A model generated the notes under the pieces. It did no database searches. It worked only from the letters and a program-made list of their open reading frames with translations, and was not told where the DNA came from. A stretch of DNA of 64,000 bases from CAVQFD01 sp963724695 (GTDB lineage Bacteria; Acidobacteriota; Vicinamibacteria; Vicinamibacterales; CAVVIG01). The stretch lies in the NCBI GenBank assembly GCA_963724695.1, contig CAVRVW010000003.1, positions 372,001-436,000 on the forward strand, written 5' to 3'. The translations under genes were made by a program, and so were the position numbers. This document shows positions 1 through 9,110 of the stretch, piece by piece (positions within the stretch are counted from its first letter, which is position 1; every line of letters starts with the position of its first letter).

Positions 1-425
1 TCTTCGCGGCGTGGGAGCCGTGGCACGGCGCCATTCCGGCGCGGATGACCGGCGCCCTCGTGGCCGATCGCGCGGGCATCGCGACGGCCTATGCCATCTT
101 CAACCTGCAGGAGCGCGGCGAGATCTTCATCGACCCGGCCGTCACGGTCTACGAGGGGATGATCATCGGCGAGAATTCGCGGCCTTCGGACATGGATGTC
201 AACGTCACGAAGGAGAAGAAGCAGACCAACATGCGGGCATCGAGCGCCGACGAGGCCATCCGGCTGGTTCCGCCGCGGCGGATGGGGCTGGAACAGGCCA
301 TCGAGTTCATCAACGACGACGAGCTGGTCGAAGTGACGCCATCGAGCATCCGCGTCCGCAAGCGCGTGCTCGCGTCGAACATGCGGCCGAAGAAGGCGGC
401 GGACGACAAGCCGGACAGGAACTAG
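1..425 (+). CDS. typA: Translational GTPase TypA/BipA, C-terminal end (5' truncated by window)
   Basis: The reading frame is already open at the window edge and ends at TAG 423-425. The visible part is the C-terminal domain of TypA/BipA, a ribosome-associated GTPase needed for 50S assembly and stress adaptation. Family hallmarks are the segment IATAYAIFNLQERGEIFID, then YEGMIIGENSR, KEKKQTNMRAS and the ending DDELVEVTPSSIRVRKR. The GTPase and EF-G-like domains lie upstream, outside the window. The short basic tail after the last conserved arginine is normal for the family. The rhomboid gene starts 5 bases after the stop, so the two are probably co-transcribed. Confidence 0.93.
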   Translation, partial: FAAWEPWHGAIPARMTGALVADRAGIATAYAIFNLQERGEIFIDPAVTVYEGMIIGENSRPSDMDVNVTKEKKQTNMRASSADEAIRLVPPRRMGLEQAIEFINDDELVEVTPSSIRVRKRVLASNMRPKKAADDKPDRN

Positions 426-430
426 GGCCC

Positions 431-1291
431 GTGTTCAATCGACGCACCAGCGGATCGGTCGTCTGCCCCTCGTGCGGGTCGCTCGTCGGCGTGCGCGATG
501 ATCGGTGCTATTCGTGCGGCCGCGCGAACCCGGGGCTGTGGGGATTCGGCCCGCTCCTGAGAAGGCTCGGGAGCGACATGGGGTTCGTGCCGCTGGTCAT
601 CGGCGGATCGAGTGTCCTGTACGTGCTGACGATCATCTTCAGCGGCAGCGAACTGCGTCTGATCAGCGGGATGATGTCGGTCCTCTCGCCGAGCACGCGC
701 GCGCTGGTGCTGTTCGGCGCCAGCGGGTCGATTCCCGTGTTTGCCATGGGGAACTGGTGGACAGTGCTGAGCGCGAGCTGGCTGCACGGCAACCTGCTCC
801 ACATCGTCTTCAACATGATGTGGGTGCGCGATCTCGGCCCGGCGACCGCGAGCATCATCGGACCGTCCCGTACGATCATCATCTACACGCTGGCCGGCGT
901 CTGCGGGTTCTTCCTCAGCTCGGTGGCCGGGTGGTTCGGCGGGTTCGGCATCCCGATGCTGAGCGGCGCGCCCTTTACGGTCGGCGCCTCGGCGTCGGTG
1001 TTCGGCCTGCTCGGCGCGATGGTGCACTACGGCCGGAAGAGCGGCAGCAGCCTCGTGCGGGCCGAGGCGGGACGGTACGCACTGATTTTGTTCGTCTTCG
1101 GCCTCATCATGCCAGGCGTGGATAACTTCGCGCACGCCGGCGGGTTCCTCGGCGGCTACGGGATTTCCGCCTTCTTCAACCCGCTCACACGCGAACGCGG
1201 CGACCACATGCTGGGGGCGGCGCTCTGCCTCGCCGCCACGGTGCTCGCGGTCATCTTTTCGGTGTTTGGCGGGCTTTACTTGTACGGATAG
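431..1291 (+). CDS. Rhomboid family intramembrane serine protease with N-terminal zinc ribbon
   Basis: A 286-residue membrane protein starting at GTG 431. Residues 12-29 hold two CxxC pairs (C12, C15, C26, C29), a likely zinc ribbon facing the cytoplasm. Several hydrophobic helices follow, with the rhomboid motif HGNLLHIVFNM and the nucleophile segment GASAS (Ser187). The catalytic-dyad histidine is in HAGGFLGGY (His235). The usual motif is GxSG; here an alanine follows the serine, a tolerated variation. Rhomboids cleave transmembrane substrates inside the bilayer; the substrate here is unknown. The zinc-ribbon plus rhomboid layout is common in Acidobacteria. Confidence 0.88.
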   Translation: MFNRRTSGSVVCPSCGSLVGVRDDRCYSCGRANPGLWGFGPLLRRLGSDMGFVPLVIGGSSVLYVLTIIFSGSELRLISGMMSVLSPSTRALVLFGASGSIPVFAMGNWWTVLSASWLHGNLLHIVFNMMWVRDLGPATASIIGPSRTIIIYTLAGVCGFFLSSVAGWFGGFGIPMLSGAPFTVGASASVFGLLGAMVHYGRKSGSSLVRAEAGRYALILFVFGLIMPGVDNFAHAGGFLGGYGISAFFNPLTRERGDHMLGAALCLAATVLAVIFSVFGGLYLYG

Positions 1292-1295
1292 AGCC

Positions 1296-1460
1296 GCGGT
1301 GCTCGGTGCTAGGTTCCGGGTTCTCGGTGCGCAGCCCGGTTCTCAGTTCCCGGTTCTCTGTTCGCGGTCCGGTTCAGTCCCGGTCGCAAACCGGGGACCG
1401 AGCACCGAGCACCGAGCTTGAAGCGCACTCAGCACCAGGCACGTTGAGCACGCCAGCACC
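1296..1460. repeat. Degenerate word array between convergent genes (GGTTCTC / GCACCGA words)
   Basis: The spacer between rhomboid (+) and the DsbA-like gene (-) is built from variations of GGTTCT, GTGCTCGGTGCT and AGCACCGAGCAC. GTGCTCGGTGCT at 1299-1310 and AGCACCGAGCAC at 1401-1412 are exact inverted copies, so the transcript of either strand could fold. No ORF of quality lies here. It belongs to the window-wide class of border arrays. Confidence 0.6.
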
Positions 1461-1471
1461 GCTGCGCTCTT

Positions 1472-2501
1472 CTAGCGCGCCAGTTCCTCGTCAATGAGCT
1501 GCTTGAACGCCTCGAACGGCTGTGCGCCCGTCAAGGCACGGCCGTTGACGAAGAAGGCGGGTGTGCCGCTCACGCCCAGGGCGTTGCCGGCCGCGAGATC
1601 CACGTCGACCTCCTTCGCATGCTTGCCTCCGTCGAAGCACTCGTTGAACTTCGCGGTATCCAGCTTGAGCTCGGCGGCGTGCTGCTTGAGGTTGTCGTTG
1701 GTCAGCAGCGAAGGGTTGGCAAACAAGCGATCGTGGTAGGGCCAGAACTGGTCTTGTTCGGCCGCACAGAGTGACGCTTCCGCCGCGGGCCTGGCAGCCG
1801 GGTGGTTCGGGAGCGGGTAGTGACGGTAGACGAATCGGACCCGCTCGCCGTAGGTCTCCAGCACCTTGGCGACCGTCGGGCTGGCACTCTGGCAGGTACG
1901 GGCACTGGAAATCCGAGAACTCGACGATGGTGATTGGCGCATTGGCCGGTCCGCGCGCCGGTCGTCCACCGTCCGTCACCGTGAGCCGAGGCGGCTCGAG
2001 CGACACGGTGACGCGCGTCTTGGCCTTCAAGCCATCCACAAAGGCCGATCGGGCGTCGTCCGCGCGCTCTTCGGTCAGGAGCTCGGCGATGGGGCCCTGC
2101 ACCTGCTCGAACGTCGCGCCGCCGACCCGCGACGGGTTGGCCTGATACCAGGCCGTGATTTCGGTCAGCGTCGGCACGGCCACCTTCGAGCCGATCTCCT
2201 GCTCGATCAGCGCCTCTTTGTCGACGCCCCGGGCGGTGGCCTCCGCCGCGATCAGCCGATCGCCCACGAGCGTCTCGAGGGCCGACCGACGGGCCTCGTA
2301 CACCGCCTGCGACAGCGTCAGGCTGCCAAACCGGCCGGCTGGCTGGCTGAGCGCCACATTGTCCAGCTCGGCCAGCGTCACCGACGTCGATCCAATGGTG
2401 GCCACGACATCGGTCGGCAGCTGAGTCCGTGCCGGCTGCGCGGAGGTCGAACACCCGGCGAGAAGCACGATCGCGGCGATACACAGATTACGAGCTGGCA
2501 A
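1472..2501 (-). CDS. SurA-N-like / DsbA-like thioredoxin fold lipoprotein (one frameshift)
   Basis: The proposed start is TTG 2501, preceded by AGGAGA at good spacing. The N-terminus is a lipoprotein signal with lipobox LLAGC. The first 190 residues resemble the SurA/PpiC N-terminal chaperone region. The second half is a DsbA-type thioredoxin domain (ITIVEFSDFQCPY, then a helix, then GVSGTPAFFVNG with the cis-proline). The frame breaks near 1893: one extra C after the codons for CPY destroys the CPYC active site, and removing it restores CPYCQSASPTV. This is probably a sequencing error. The role is likely periplasmic thiol oxidation or isomerisation of exported proteins. The upstream M28 operon reads the same way, about 100 bases away. 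Confidence 0.8.
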
Positions 2502-2607
2502 TGATCTTCTCCTGACGAGACCAGTCGTGTCTCGCCGGTCTTGTAGGCCGGGTCCTTCGGGCCTCGGCATGCCGGCGGGTCCGATCGGACCGCCCTACGC
2601 GTGGCGC

Positions 2608-3976
2608 TACTCTCCTAAACGTTGCGGCAGGTCGGCCACGACGTAGGCCATGACGGCGACCGCGGCGGCACACTGCGCCAGCTCCGCGGGGACGATCCGC
2701 TCGATGGTGTCCGCCGGCGTATGGTGAACCATGAAATAGTCGCCGTCCACCTCGAGCGACAGGGCCGGAATTCCCCCTCGCGCGCGCTCGGATCGATGTC
2801 CGCGCCGCCGCCCACCGGGCCGACGAGATCTGCGCGCATGCCGCGAAGCAGCGTGGCAATCCCGGTGATCGGTGTGCGCGCGCCTGATCGCTGCCGGTCA
2901 GCCCGAGCCCGGTCGGCCTGAACACGCCGATGTCGGACTCGAGCATCATGACATGCTTCGGCAGCTCGGCGCGGTGCCGGTCGCGATACGCGAGGCCGCC
3001 GCGTCCGCCGTTTTCCTCGTTGGTGAAGAGGACCACCCGGACGGTCCGCCTGGGCCGCAACCCCAGCTTCTTCATGATCCGCAGCGCCTCCCAGGTCGCA
3101 ACGCAACCGCCCCCGTCATCGCTGGCGCCAGTGCCGACATCCCAGGAATCGAGGTGGCCGGCGACGACGACGACCTCGTCCGGGCGCTCACGGCCGCGGA
3201 GTTCGCCCACCACGTTGGCTGATTCCACCTCGCCCTCGAAGCGCGCCTCCATCTGGAGGCGCACGACGACCCGTTCGCCGCGATCGACGAGACGCTGCAT
3301 CCGTTCGGCGTCTTCTCCCGTGACCGATGCCGCCGGAATGCGGGGCGCATCGGGCGTATTGCAGGCCACCGGTGTGCGGGGTGCGCAGCCCAGCGGACCA
3401 ACCGCCCGCACCAGCGCCGCGACGGCCCCGTGGCGCGCCGCGCGCGAGGGCCCGGCCGTCCGATACGTGCGCGTGTCGCCGTAGGAGACAAAGGGCACGT
3501 TGAAGAGCACGATGCGCCCTTTCGCAAGCGCCGCCCTGGCCTCGAGATCCGCGAACGACGAGACGACGAGCACCTCGGCCTGCACGCCCTCGGGCGGCGT
3601 GCCGATGCTGTCGCCGAGCCCGAGCATCACGATGGCGTGCGGTCCGGGTTCCACCATGGTCGCGCTCTCGCGGCCGCGGACCCACTTCGGCACCATCACG
3701 GGCTCGGTGTGCACGTTCTCGAGGCCGTCCCGCTTCATCTCGGCGACCGCCCAGCGGATGGCTTGCTCCAGCGCCTCCGATCCGCTCAGGCGATGCCCAA
3801 AACGGTCCGTCAGGACCGCCAGCCTCTGCCAGGCGAAATCCGTGGCCGTCGCCTCCGCGATGAGGCGGCCGGCCGGTTCGCGATACTGTTCGACCCACTG
3901 CGGCATCGGCGTGGTTTGCGCTGCCGCGGGCCGAATGCGCCGAGACGAGGAGCAGGACCGCCAGCAGCCGCCGCAT
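2608..3976 (-). CDS. M28 family zinc metallopeptidase, secreted (three frame breaks)
   Basis: The start is ATG 3976 with signal peptide MRRLLAVLLLVSAHSARGSA. The M28 ligand series is readable across frames: HLDSWD, the DDGGG aspartate, NEENGG (catalytic Glu and ligand), ESD, and HHTPADT near the C-terminus. A PA (protease-associated) insert sits between residues of about 120 and 230. Frame changes are near 3930 (just after the signal peptide), about 2870, and 2782, where a G-run appears one base short. All three restore conserved family sequence, so they look like sequence errors. Its ATG overlaps the stop of the Yip1 gene (TGATG), giving translational coupling. The enzyme is probably an extracytoplasmic aminopeptidase. 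Confidence 0.82.
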
Positions 3977-4549
3977 CAGAATCCGTAACTCGGCACGCCC
4001 ATGATCCCGGCGACCGACCGGAGCACGACGCCGACGACGATGTTGGTGAGGGCGGCAATCGGCCATGAACGGGACCACTTGTTCGAGGGGCGTCTTCATG
4101 ACCGCCGGCAGGCCGACGTAGAAGAGGTAGATCGCATACAGCGCAGCCACGATGCCCAGTGGAAGGAGGGCCGGGATCAGGTTCACGACGCCCATGACCC
4201 AGATGGGTGTCGACGAGTAGGCGACCATCTTCACGGCCTGGACCAGACCTCCGCGCGACTTGAACTTCGGCGCCAGCTTCTCGATCACGATGGCGGCTAC
4301 CAGGGTGCTGACAAGCGCCGACACATAGGCGGCCACGCCGACCCTCACCGCACCGGAGACGGTCGCGCCGCCCGCGGCGCGCACACCGTCGATCGTCAAG
4401 CCGACGAACGAGCAGACCGCGGGAATGGCCGCGAGGATGACGATGTAGTTTCGGTAGATCGAGGCGACGTCGGTCTGTTCTGCCGCGATGACTTCCCACT
4501 CGGTCTTCGGACTGATCAGGATCGCCTTCACACGCGCCTGCAGGTTCAT
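3976..4549 (-). CDS. Yip1 family integral membrane protein (one frameshift)
   Basis: This is a membrane protein of about 190 residues with the Yip1-family start LQARVKAILISPKTEW and about five hydrophobic helices. The last part (LTNIVVGVVLRSVAGIMGV) is in another frame after a break near 4062. Bacterial Yip1 proteins have no established biochemical role. The gene is tightly coupled: its ATG overlaps the stop of the upstream regulator (ATGA) and its stop overlaps the start of the M28 peptidase. The three genes should therefore be made together, which suggests a membrane partner for the sensor or the peptidase. Confidence 0.8.
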
Positions 4550-6739
4550 TCGGTCGCCTCCACCGGTTCTGCAAGCATCATCGTCCAGATGGTGCCGGTC
4601 TGGATGTTTCGCTCGAACACGATGCGGGCGCCGTCGGGGGACCACGCCGGGTAGCGCACCCATCCGCTGGACGAGGTCAACCCCGTCAGCGGTGCGACCG
4701 CTCTCGTGGTGGTCGACACGCTGTAGATGTTCCAAATGCCATTGCGCTCGCCGGCAAACGCGATGCGGAGCCCGTCCGGGGACCACGAGTGCGGCCAGCT
4801 CTGGCCAACGTCGGCCGTGACCGGTTCGACCATCCCGCCGCCGCTCGGCACGATGCCAACGTGCGTCTGATCGCCCCGCTTGATCTCCACGGCCAGTGTT
4901 CGGCCGTCCGGGGACCAGACAGGGTAGGAGACGGCTTCCGCATCGCGGGTCACCTGGCTTCGAGCGCCGCCTTCCAGCGGTTGGGTCCAGACATTCATGG
5001 CGCCCGATGGTTCTACGGCGTGAAATGCGACGACACGCGAATCCGGCGACAAGGTCGGGCTGTTGATGTCGGCGCCCGAGACCGGTGTCGCAGTCGTTCG
5101 TCGTGTCACCGCATCGACCCACCACAGAGCAGGGGCTGGCGAGTCCCTCACGACCAGAATGCGCGACCCGTCCCGACTCCAAAGCGGGTTGCGGGCCTCG
5201 GTGTCGCCGAGGATCAGCTCGCGTTCCTGTCCATCGGCTCGCATTACCCACGAAAGGAGCGGCCGCCCGGTCCCGTGCTGGATGAATGTGACGCGGCCGT
5301 CGGGCGTGTACGCCGGCTGCCCGTTTCTGACCGTGTCACTCTGTCAGCCGCACCGGGTCGCTTGACGTTCCGTCCGCGCGGAGGTCGATCGCCCACAGGT
5401 TCATGTCGAGCGACGTGGCAGCGAAGGCGAGCGCGCCCCTGGCCGACAGCGACCATCCTTCGATGGCGCCGACGCCGAGCGAGCGGACCATCGTGGGCGC
5501 GCCGACGCCACGACCGCTCTCGGGATCGAACTCGAGGCGCCAGAGGGTCGTGTCGGTCTCGTCTGCAGTGCGCCCCGTCCAGTAGAGGGCGCGATCGCGG
5601 GCATCGAACTGCGGGTCAGCGGCAGAGTCCGCGGTCGCGACCATCCAGGCGTCCCCGCCGTCGGCGCCGACCACCCACAGCGCGGACTTCCACCGGTTGT
5701 CGCCCACGAGGAACGCGACATGTTTGCCGGAGCCGGACCAGGTCGGAGCCCGATGGCTGCCGGCGGGAGCGCCTACCTGTGTCAGCTGACGGCGTCGGCC
5801 GCCATCGAGCGCGACGACCCAGAGGGCTGATTGCCCGGCCATTCCGCCAGCCTCGGAGGTGATCACGATCTCTGAGCTATCGGGCGACCACGAGGGATCG
5901 GACCCGAACTCAATGAGCTGGCGGGCGGTCCCGCCCGTGGCAGGCACGACCCAGACGCCGCGGCGAGTGCGGGAGTGAAAGGCAATCCAACGGCCGTCGG
6001 GTGACCACGCGGGCTGCGTGTTCTGGCCGCCGTCGGTCGTGATGGCCAACTCACGCGCGCCCGGGGCCAGCGCCGACACGTAGATCTCCAGCCCGCCGGT
6101 GGCATCCGAGGCATACGCAATCGTTCGCCCATCGGGCGAGAGGGCCGGCGTGAGGTGGTACCCCGTCCTCGTCGTCAGCCGCTGCATCGGCGCGCGCGCG
6201 GCTACCTCGGCGACGGCGGTGCGCTCGCGCGCCGGCTGGAGGAACCAGAAGACCCCGGCGCTAAGGGCGATCAGGACGGCGAGAATCGCCTGGGCGCCAG
6301 GCGCACGTCGGGCGGGTAGGTCGGGTGGGTCGGGTAGGCCAGGTCGGTTGCCCACCAGACCCTCCAGACCCTCCGGACCTACCAGACCCTCCCGACCCTC
6401 TTCTTTCTTGATCGGCCCGATGAACCGGTAGCCGCGCTTCGACACCGTCTCGATGTACTTCGCCTCGCGGGCATCGTCGCCGAGACCCTTGCGGAGCTGC
6501 GCGATGATGCGCGTCAGGACGTTCGGCGTGACGAAGGTGTCGTGCCAGACCGCGTCGAGCAGCTCGTCCTTGGTGACCAGCCGATCCCGATGCTCGATGA
6601 GAAGGCAGAGCACCTCGAACGCCTTGGGCTCGAGCGACACGGGTTCGCCGCCCCGCGTCACCTCCATCCGGGCCAGATCCACCAGGACGTCACCGAACGA
6701 GACGACGCCAGCAGGCCTCACGAAACCATCACTCCGCAC
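4546..6739 (-). CDS. CadC-like winged-helix DNA-binding protein with TM segment and TolB/WD40-like propeller (one frameshift)
   Basis: The start is GTG 6739. Residues 1-107 form an OmpR/CadC-type winged helix (EPKAFEVLCLLIEHRD, VTPNVLTRIIAQLRKGLGD, KYIETVSKRGYRFIG). A low-complexity linker at residues 113-143 is encoded by a word array. A single membrane helix follows at about 150-170, then a periplasmic domain of repeated PxxSPDGRxIAF blades, as in TolB/PD40 propellers. A +1 break near 5336 joins the first 467 residues to the last 240 and keeps the blade series. The layout is a one-component membrane sensor-regulator: the outer propeller senses, the inner winged helix binds DNA. Its likely targets include its own operon with Yip1 and M28. 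This architecture is greatly expanded in Acidobacteria. Confidence 0.85.
6309..6402. repeat. Word array inside a coding sequence (GGTAGGTCGGGT / ACCCTCC words)
   Basis: The plus strand reads as variations of GTAGGTCGGGTGGGTCGGGT and then CCAGACCCTCC. On the minus strand it encodes the Gly/Pro/Leu-rich linker (residues about 113-143) between winged helix and membrane helix of the sensor-regulator. The same word class occurs outside genes at 24046-24090. The array stays in frame here. Confidence 0.6.
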
Positions 6740-6816
6740 GCCACAAACATCACACGCCCCTCACGACCCGCGAGACGCTGCCCGTCCACGCTGCTCTCCA
6801 TACGGGGGAGGTGTGT

Positions 6817-7653
6817 GTGCCGCGAGTCTGGCCTGTCTGGATGGCGTGCTTGTGCATGTCGGGTCTTGTCGCGTCGGGCGTCGAACGCAGGCCCGATGTG
6901 CCCATGTTGATTGATGACGCCACCGGGCAAGTGACGGTGGGGGTCGCGGTCGGCGAGAGCGCGCCGCGCCCCTGGATGATCGACACCGGGTCGAGTCGCT
7001 CTGCCATCAACGAAACGCTGGCCGCCGGTCTCGAGCTGCCGACCGTCGCGCGGACCGAGGTCGTGACGGCTTCCGGCCGCGACGTGCGGGCGGTCGTGCG
7101 TCTGCCCAACGTCACCGTCGGCGGCGTGGCTTCGGCAGCGGACCTCATGGCCATGGTCCTGCCCGACGACCGTCTGCCTGGCGTCCAAGGGCTTCTTGGT
7201 CAGGATTTCCTCGGCAAGTTCCACTATACCCTCGACTACCGGCGGGGCCGGTTCGAATGGGGCAGCCGGGAAGAGGCCGGTGGGGAGCGTCTGCGACTGC
7301 AGCCGGCCGAGGGCCGTTTCCTCGTGGACCTGCCTCGCGACATCGGCGCGCCGTTGCGCATGGTGCCCGACAGCGGCGCCACGGCCCTGGTCCTGTTTCG
7401 AAGGGCTGGACTCGTGGCGGTGCCCGTGACCGCGACATCCGGCCGCCTCGAGCTTCGCGGTGTGTCCGGGGACCGGGCAGCACCCGCCGTGCGAGTGCTG
7501 GGGTTGAGGGTTGGTGGCCGCCTGCTGCGCGATCTGCCTGCGGCAGTCGTCGACGTGCCCGAGAATGAGCCGTGGCCCGACGGGCTCTTGCCGCTGCACC
7601 TCTTCGACCGCGTGACCTTCGACGCGTCGGGGGGCTACCTGATTGTCGACTGA
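6817..7653 (+). CDS. Retropepsin-like aspartic protease, exported
   Basis: About 280 residues with a hydrophobic N-terminus (signal or anchor). Two aspartic-protease signatures are present: DTGSSRSAINE in the first half and DSGATALVLF in the second. Each is followed by the expected hydrophobic strands (LLGQDFLGKF and LLPLHLFDRVTF), so this is a full two-lobed pepsin-like fold in one chain, unlike the usual half-size bacterial retropepsin. GTG 6817 is chosen because GGGGGAGG lies just before it; GTG 6811 in the same frame is possible. It is divergent from the sensor-regulator (77 bases apart), so the intervening DNA holds both promoters. The substrate is unknown. Confidence 0.75.
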   Translation: MPRVWPVWMACLCMSGLVASGVERRPDVPMLIDDATGQVTVGVAVGESAPRPWMIDTGSSRSAINETLAAGLELPTVARTEVVTASGRDVRAVVRLPNVTVGGVASAADLMAMVLPDDRLPGVQGLLGQDFLGKFHYTLDYRRGRFEWGSREEAGGERLRLQPAEGRFLVDLPRDIGAPLRMVPDSGATALVLFRRAGLVAVPVTATSGRLELRGVSGDRAAPAVRVLGLRVGGRLLRDLPAAVVDVPENEPWPDGLLPLHLFDRVTFDASGGYLIVD

Positions 7654-7666
7654 GCGCACATGACCG

Positions 7667-9041
7667 CTAGAAGAGCAGCGCCAGCGAGTACAGGAAGCCC
7701 AGGTTCTTCATCTTGATCCTCGTCGTGACCTGCTGCCCGTTCTGCAGCGCGGCGAGGACGATGGTGTCGGATGTGCCGGTCGTGTATTGAAGGCCCGCCG
7801 AGCCAAGGAAGTACTTGGTGCGGCCGCTCATCCCGCCTGTGATCTTGTTCAGATTGATCTTGGTGAATGCGGTATCTGCGTCACCCACCGGCGACCCGTC
7901 CGTGGCGTATCCGGCATGGAGGACCCACGCGCCGTCGGATCTCAGGTTGTACGCACCGCCGATGGCCACGTTGACCACGGACCGGGAGTCGACGACCGGT
8001 GGACGAAATGGGTACACCTGTACCAGCGGTGGGACACCGGTTCCCTGGTCGACGAGGACCGTGAGGGTCTCGTCGCTTGTGTACGCGTCGTAGGTCACCG
8101 GTCCCCGTGAATGCCAGGACGTCGACCTCGACCTGCGCTCGGGTCCCCTTCCAGGCGATTCCGGTGTTGAACTCGACCGGGAGGCGGTATTCGACCTCAG
8201 GCGACGCGTCGAAGAACGAGGCGGTGGTGGTCACCGACCCCACTCGCGACAGGCCCTCGAGCGATGTCGATCCAGACGACATCAGGCCGAGCCCGCCCGA
8301 TCGCACGAGAGCCCCGACCGTCACGTTGGGCATCAGGTCGTACTGCGCGCCGGCGGAGAGGCGCAGGTGGCTCATCCACCCGGTCCCCCTTGATCCGACG
8401 AGCACTGCCGCGAGGCCCGTGGGGGTGCGGTACTGGTCGGCAATCGACTGCCGCCGTTCCGTCGTCGTCCACTGCAGGTCGATCGATCCGCCCAGTCGCA
8501 GCTTGTTGCTGTTGGAGTAGCCTGCGCCCACGTTGACGAGCCAGCCACTGATTGCGGACTCACTCGTGTACGCGATGCGGTCGGACGAAGTGCCCGCCGC
8601 GAGCGTCCGCTCCGCATCGACGCCCTGCATCCACGCATTCACACGGGCCATCGACACGCCTCCAGCCCATTCCTCGCGTCCGAGGAGGTTGTTGAGTACG
8701 AAGGCAAACATCGCCGGGATCTGCTGGAACGAGCCACCCGACTGGTTCAGCCCTTCCGGGGAGACCGACCCGAACTGAAAGACGCCGGCGTTGCCGCTGA
8801 TCGACGTGCGCTCAGCGCGGGTGAGCCCCGCCGGGTTGTAGAAGGCCGACGAGGTGTCGTTGGCGCGCGCCACGAAGGCGCCGGCCTCGAGGCTGGCGAG
8901 TTCGCCAACCGGCACGGTCGTGTAGTTGGGCAGCGTGACGTTGAACGGCGGATTGGCGACGGGCGGTGGCGTTTGCGCACCCACCGGCGACAGACCAGCG
9001 ACCATCAGGGCAGACACAAGCACAAGTTGACGTAGTCTCAC
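7667..9041 (-). CDS. OmpP1/FadL-family outer-membrane transport protein (one frameshift)
   Basis: There is a signal peptide ending ..VGAQ. The FadL/OmpP1 hatch region follows (FVARANDTSSAFYNPAGLT), then alternating beta-barrel strands. The C-terminus is NLGFLYSLALLF, with the terminal Phe used for BAM-dependent insertion. A break near 8100 separates the first 310 residues from the last 140. FadL-type channels carry hydrophobic compounds across the outer membrane. Only 13 bases separate its stop from that of the aspartic protease, so these genes converge without a spacer array. Confidence 0.82.
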
Positions 9042-9070
9042 AGAGCCTCCGGGCGCGAATCGTCAGCCTC

Positions 9071-9110
9071 TCAGTCCTTCTGAGTTCTCACTTCCAAGTT
9101 CGAACTTCCT
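9071..9110. repeat. Word array, GTCCTTCTGAGTTC class
   Basis: The sequence contains GTCCTTCTGAGTTC followed by ACTTCCAAGTTCGAACTTCC. AAGTTCGAACTT is a perfect 12-base palindrome. It lies between the ABC exporter (-) and the FadL gene (-), and its last bases touch the exporter stop codon. Near-identical arrays are at 13516-13552 and 56474-56552. Confidence 0.65.

Noticed and set aside
11..430. Extension of the rhomboid frame back to position 11
   Set aside because: This stretch overlaps the well-conserved typA end in another frame and has no family similarity.
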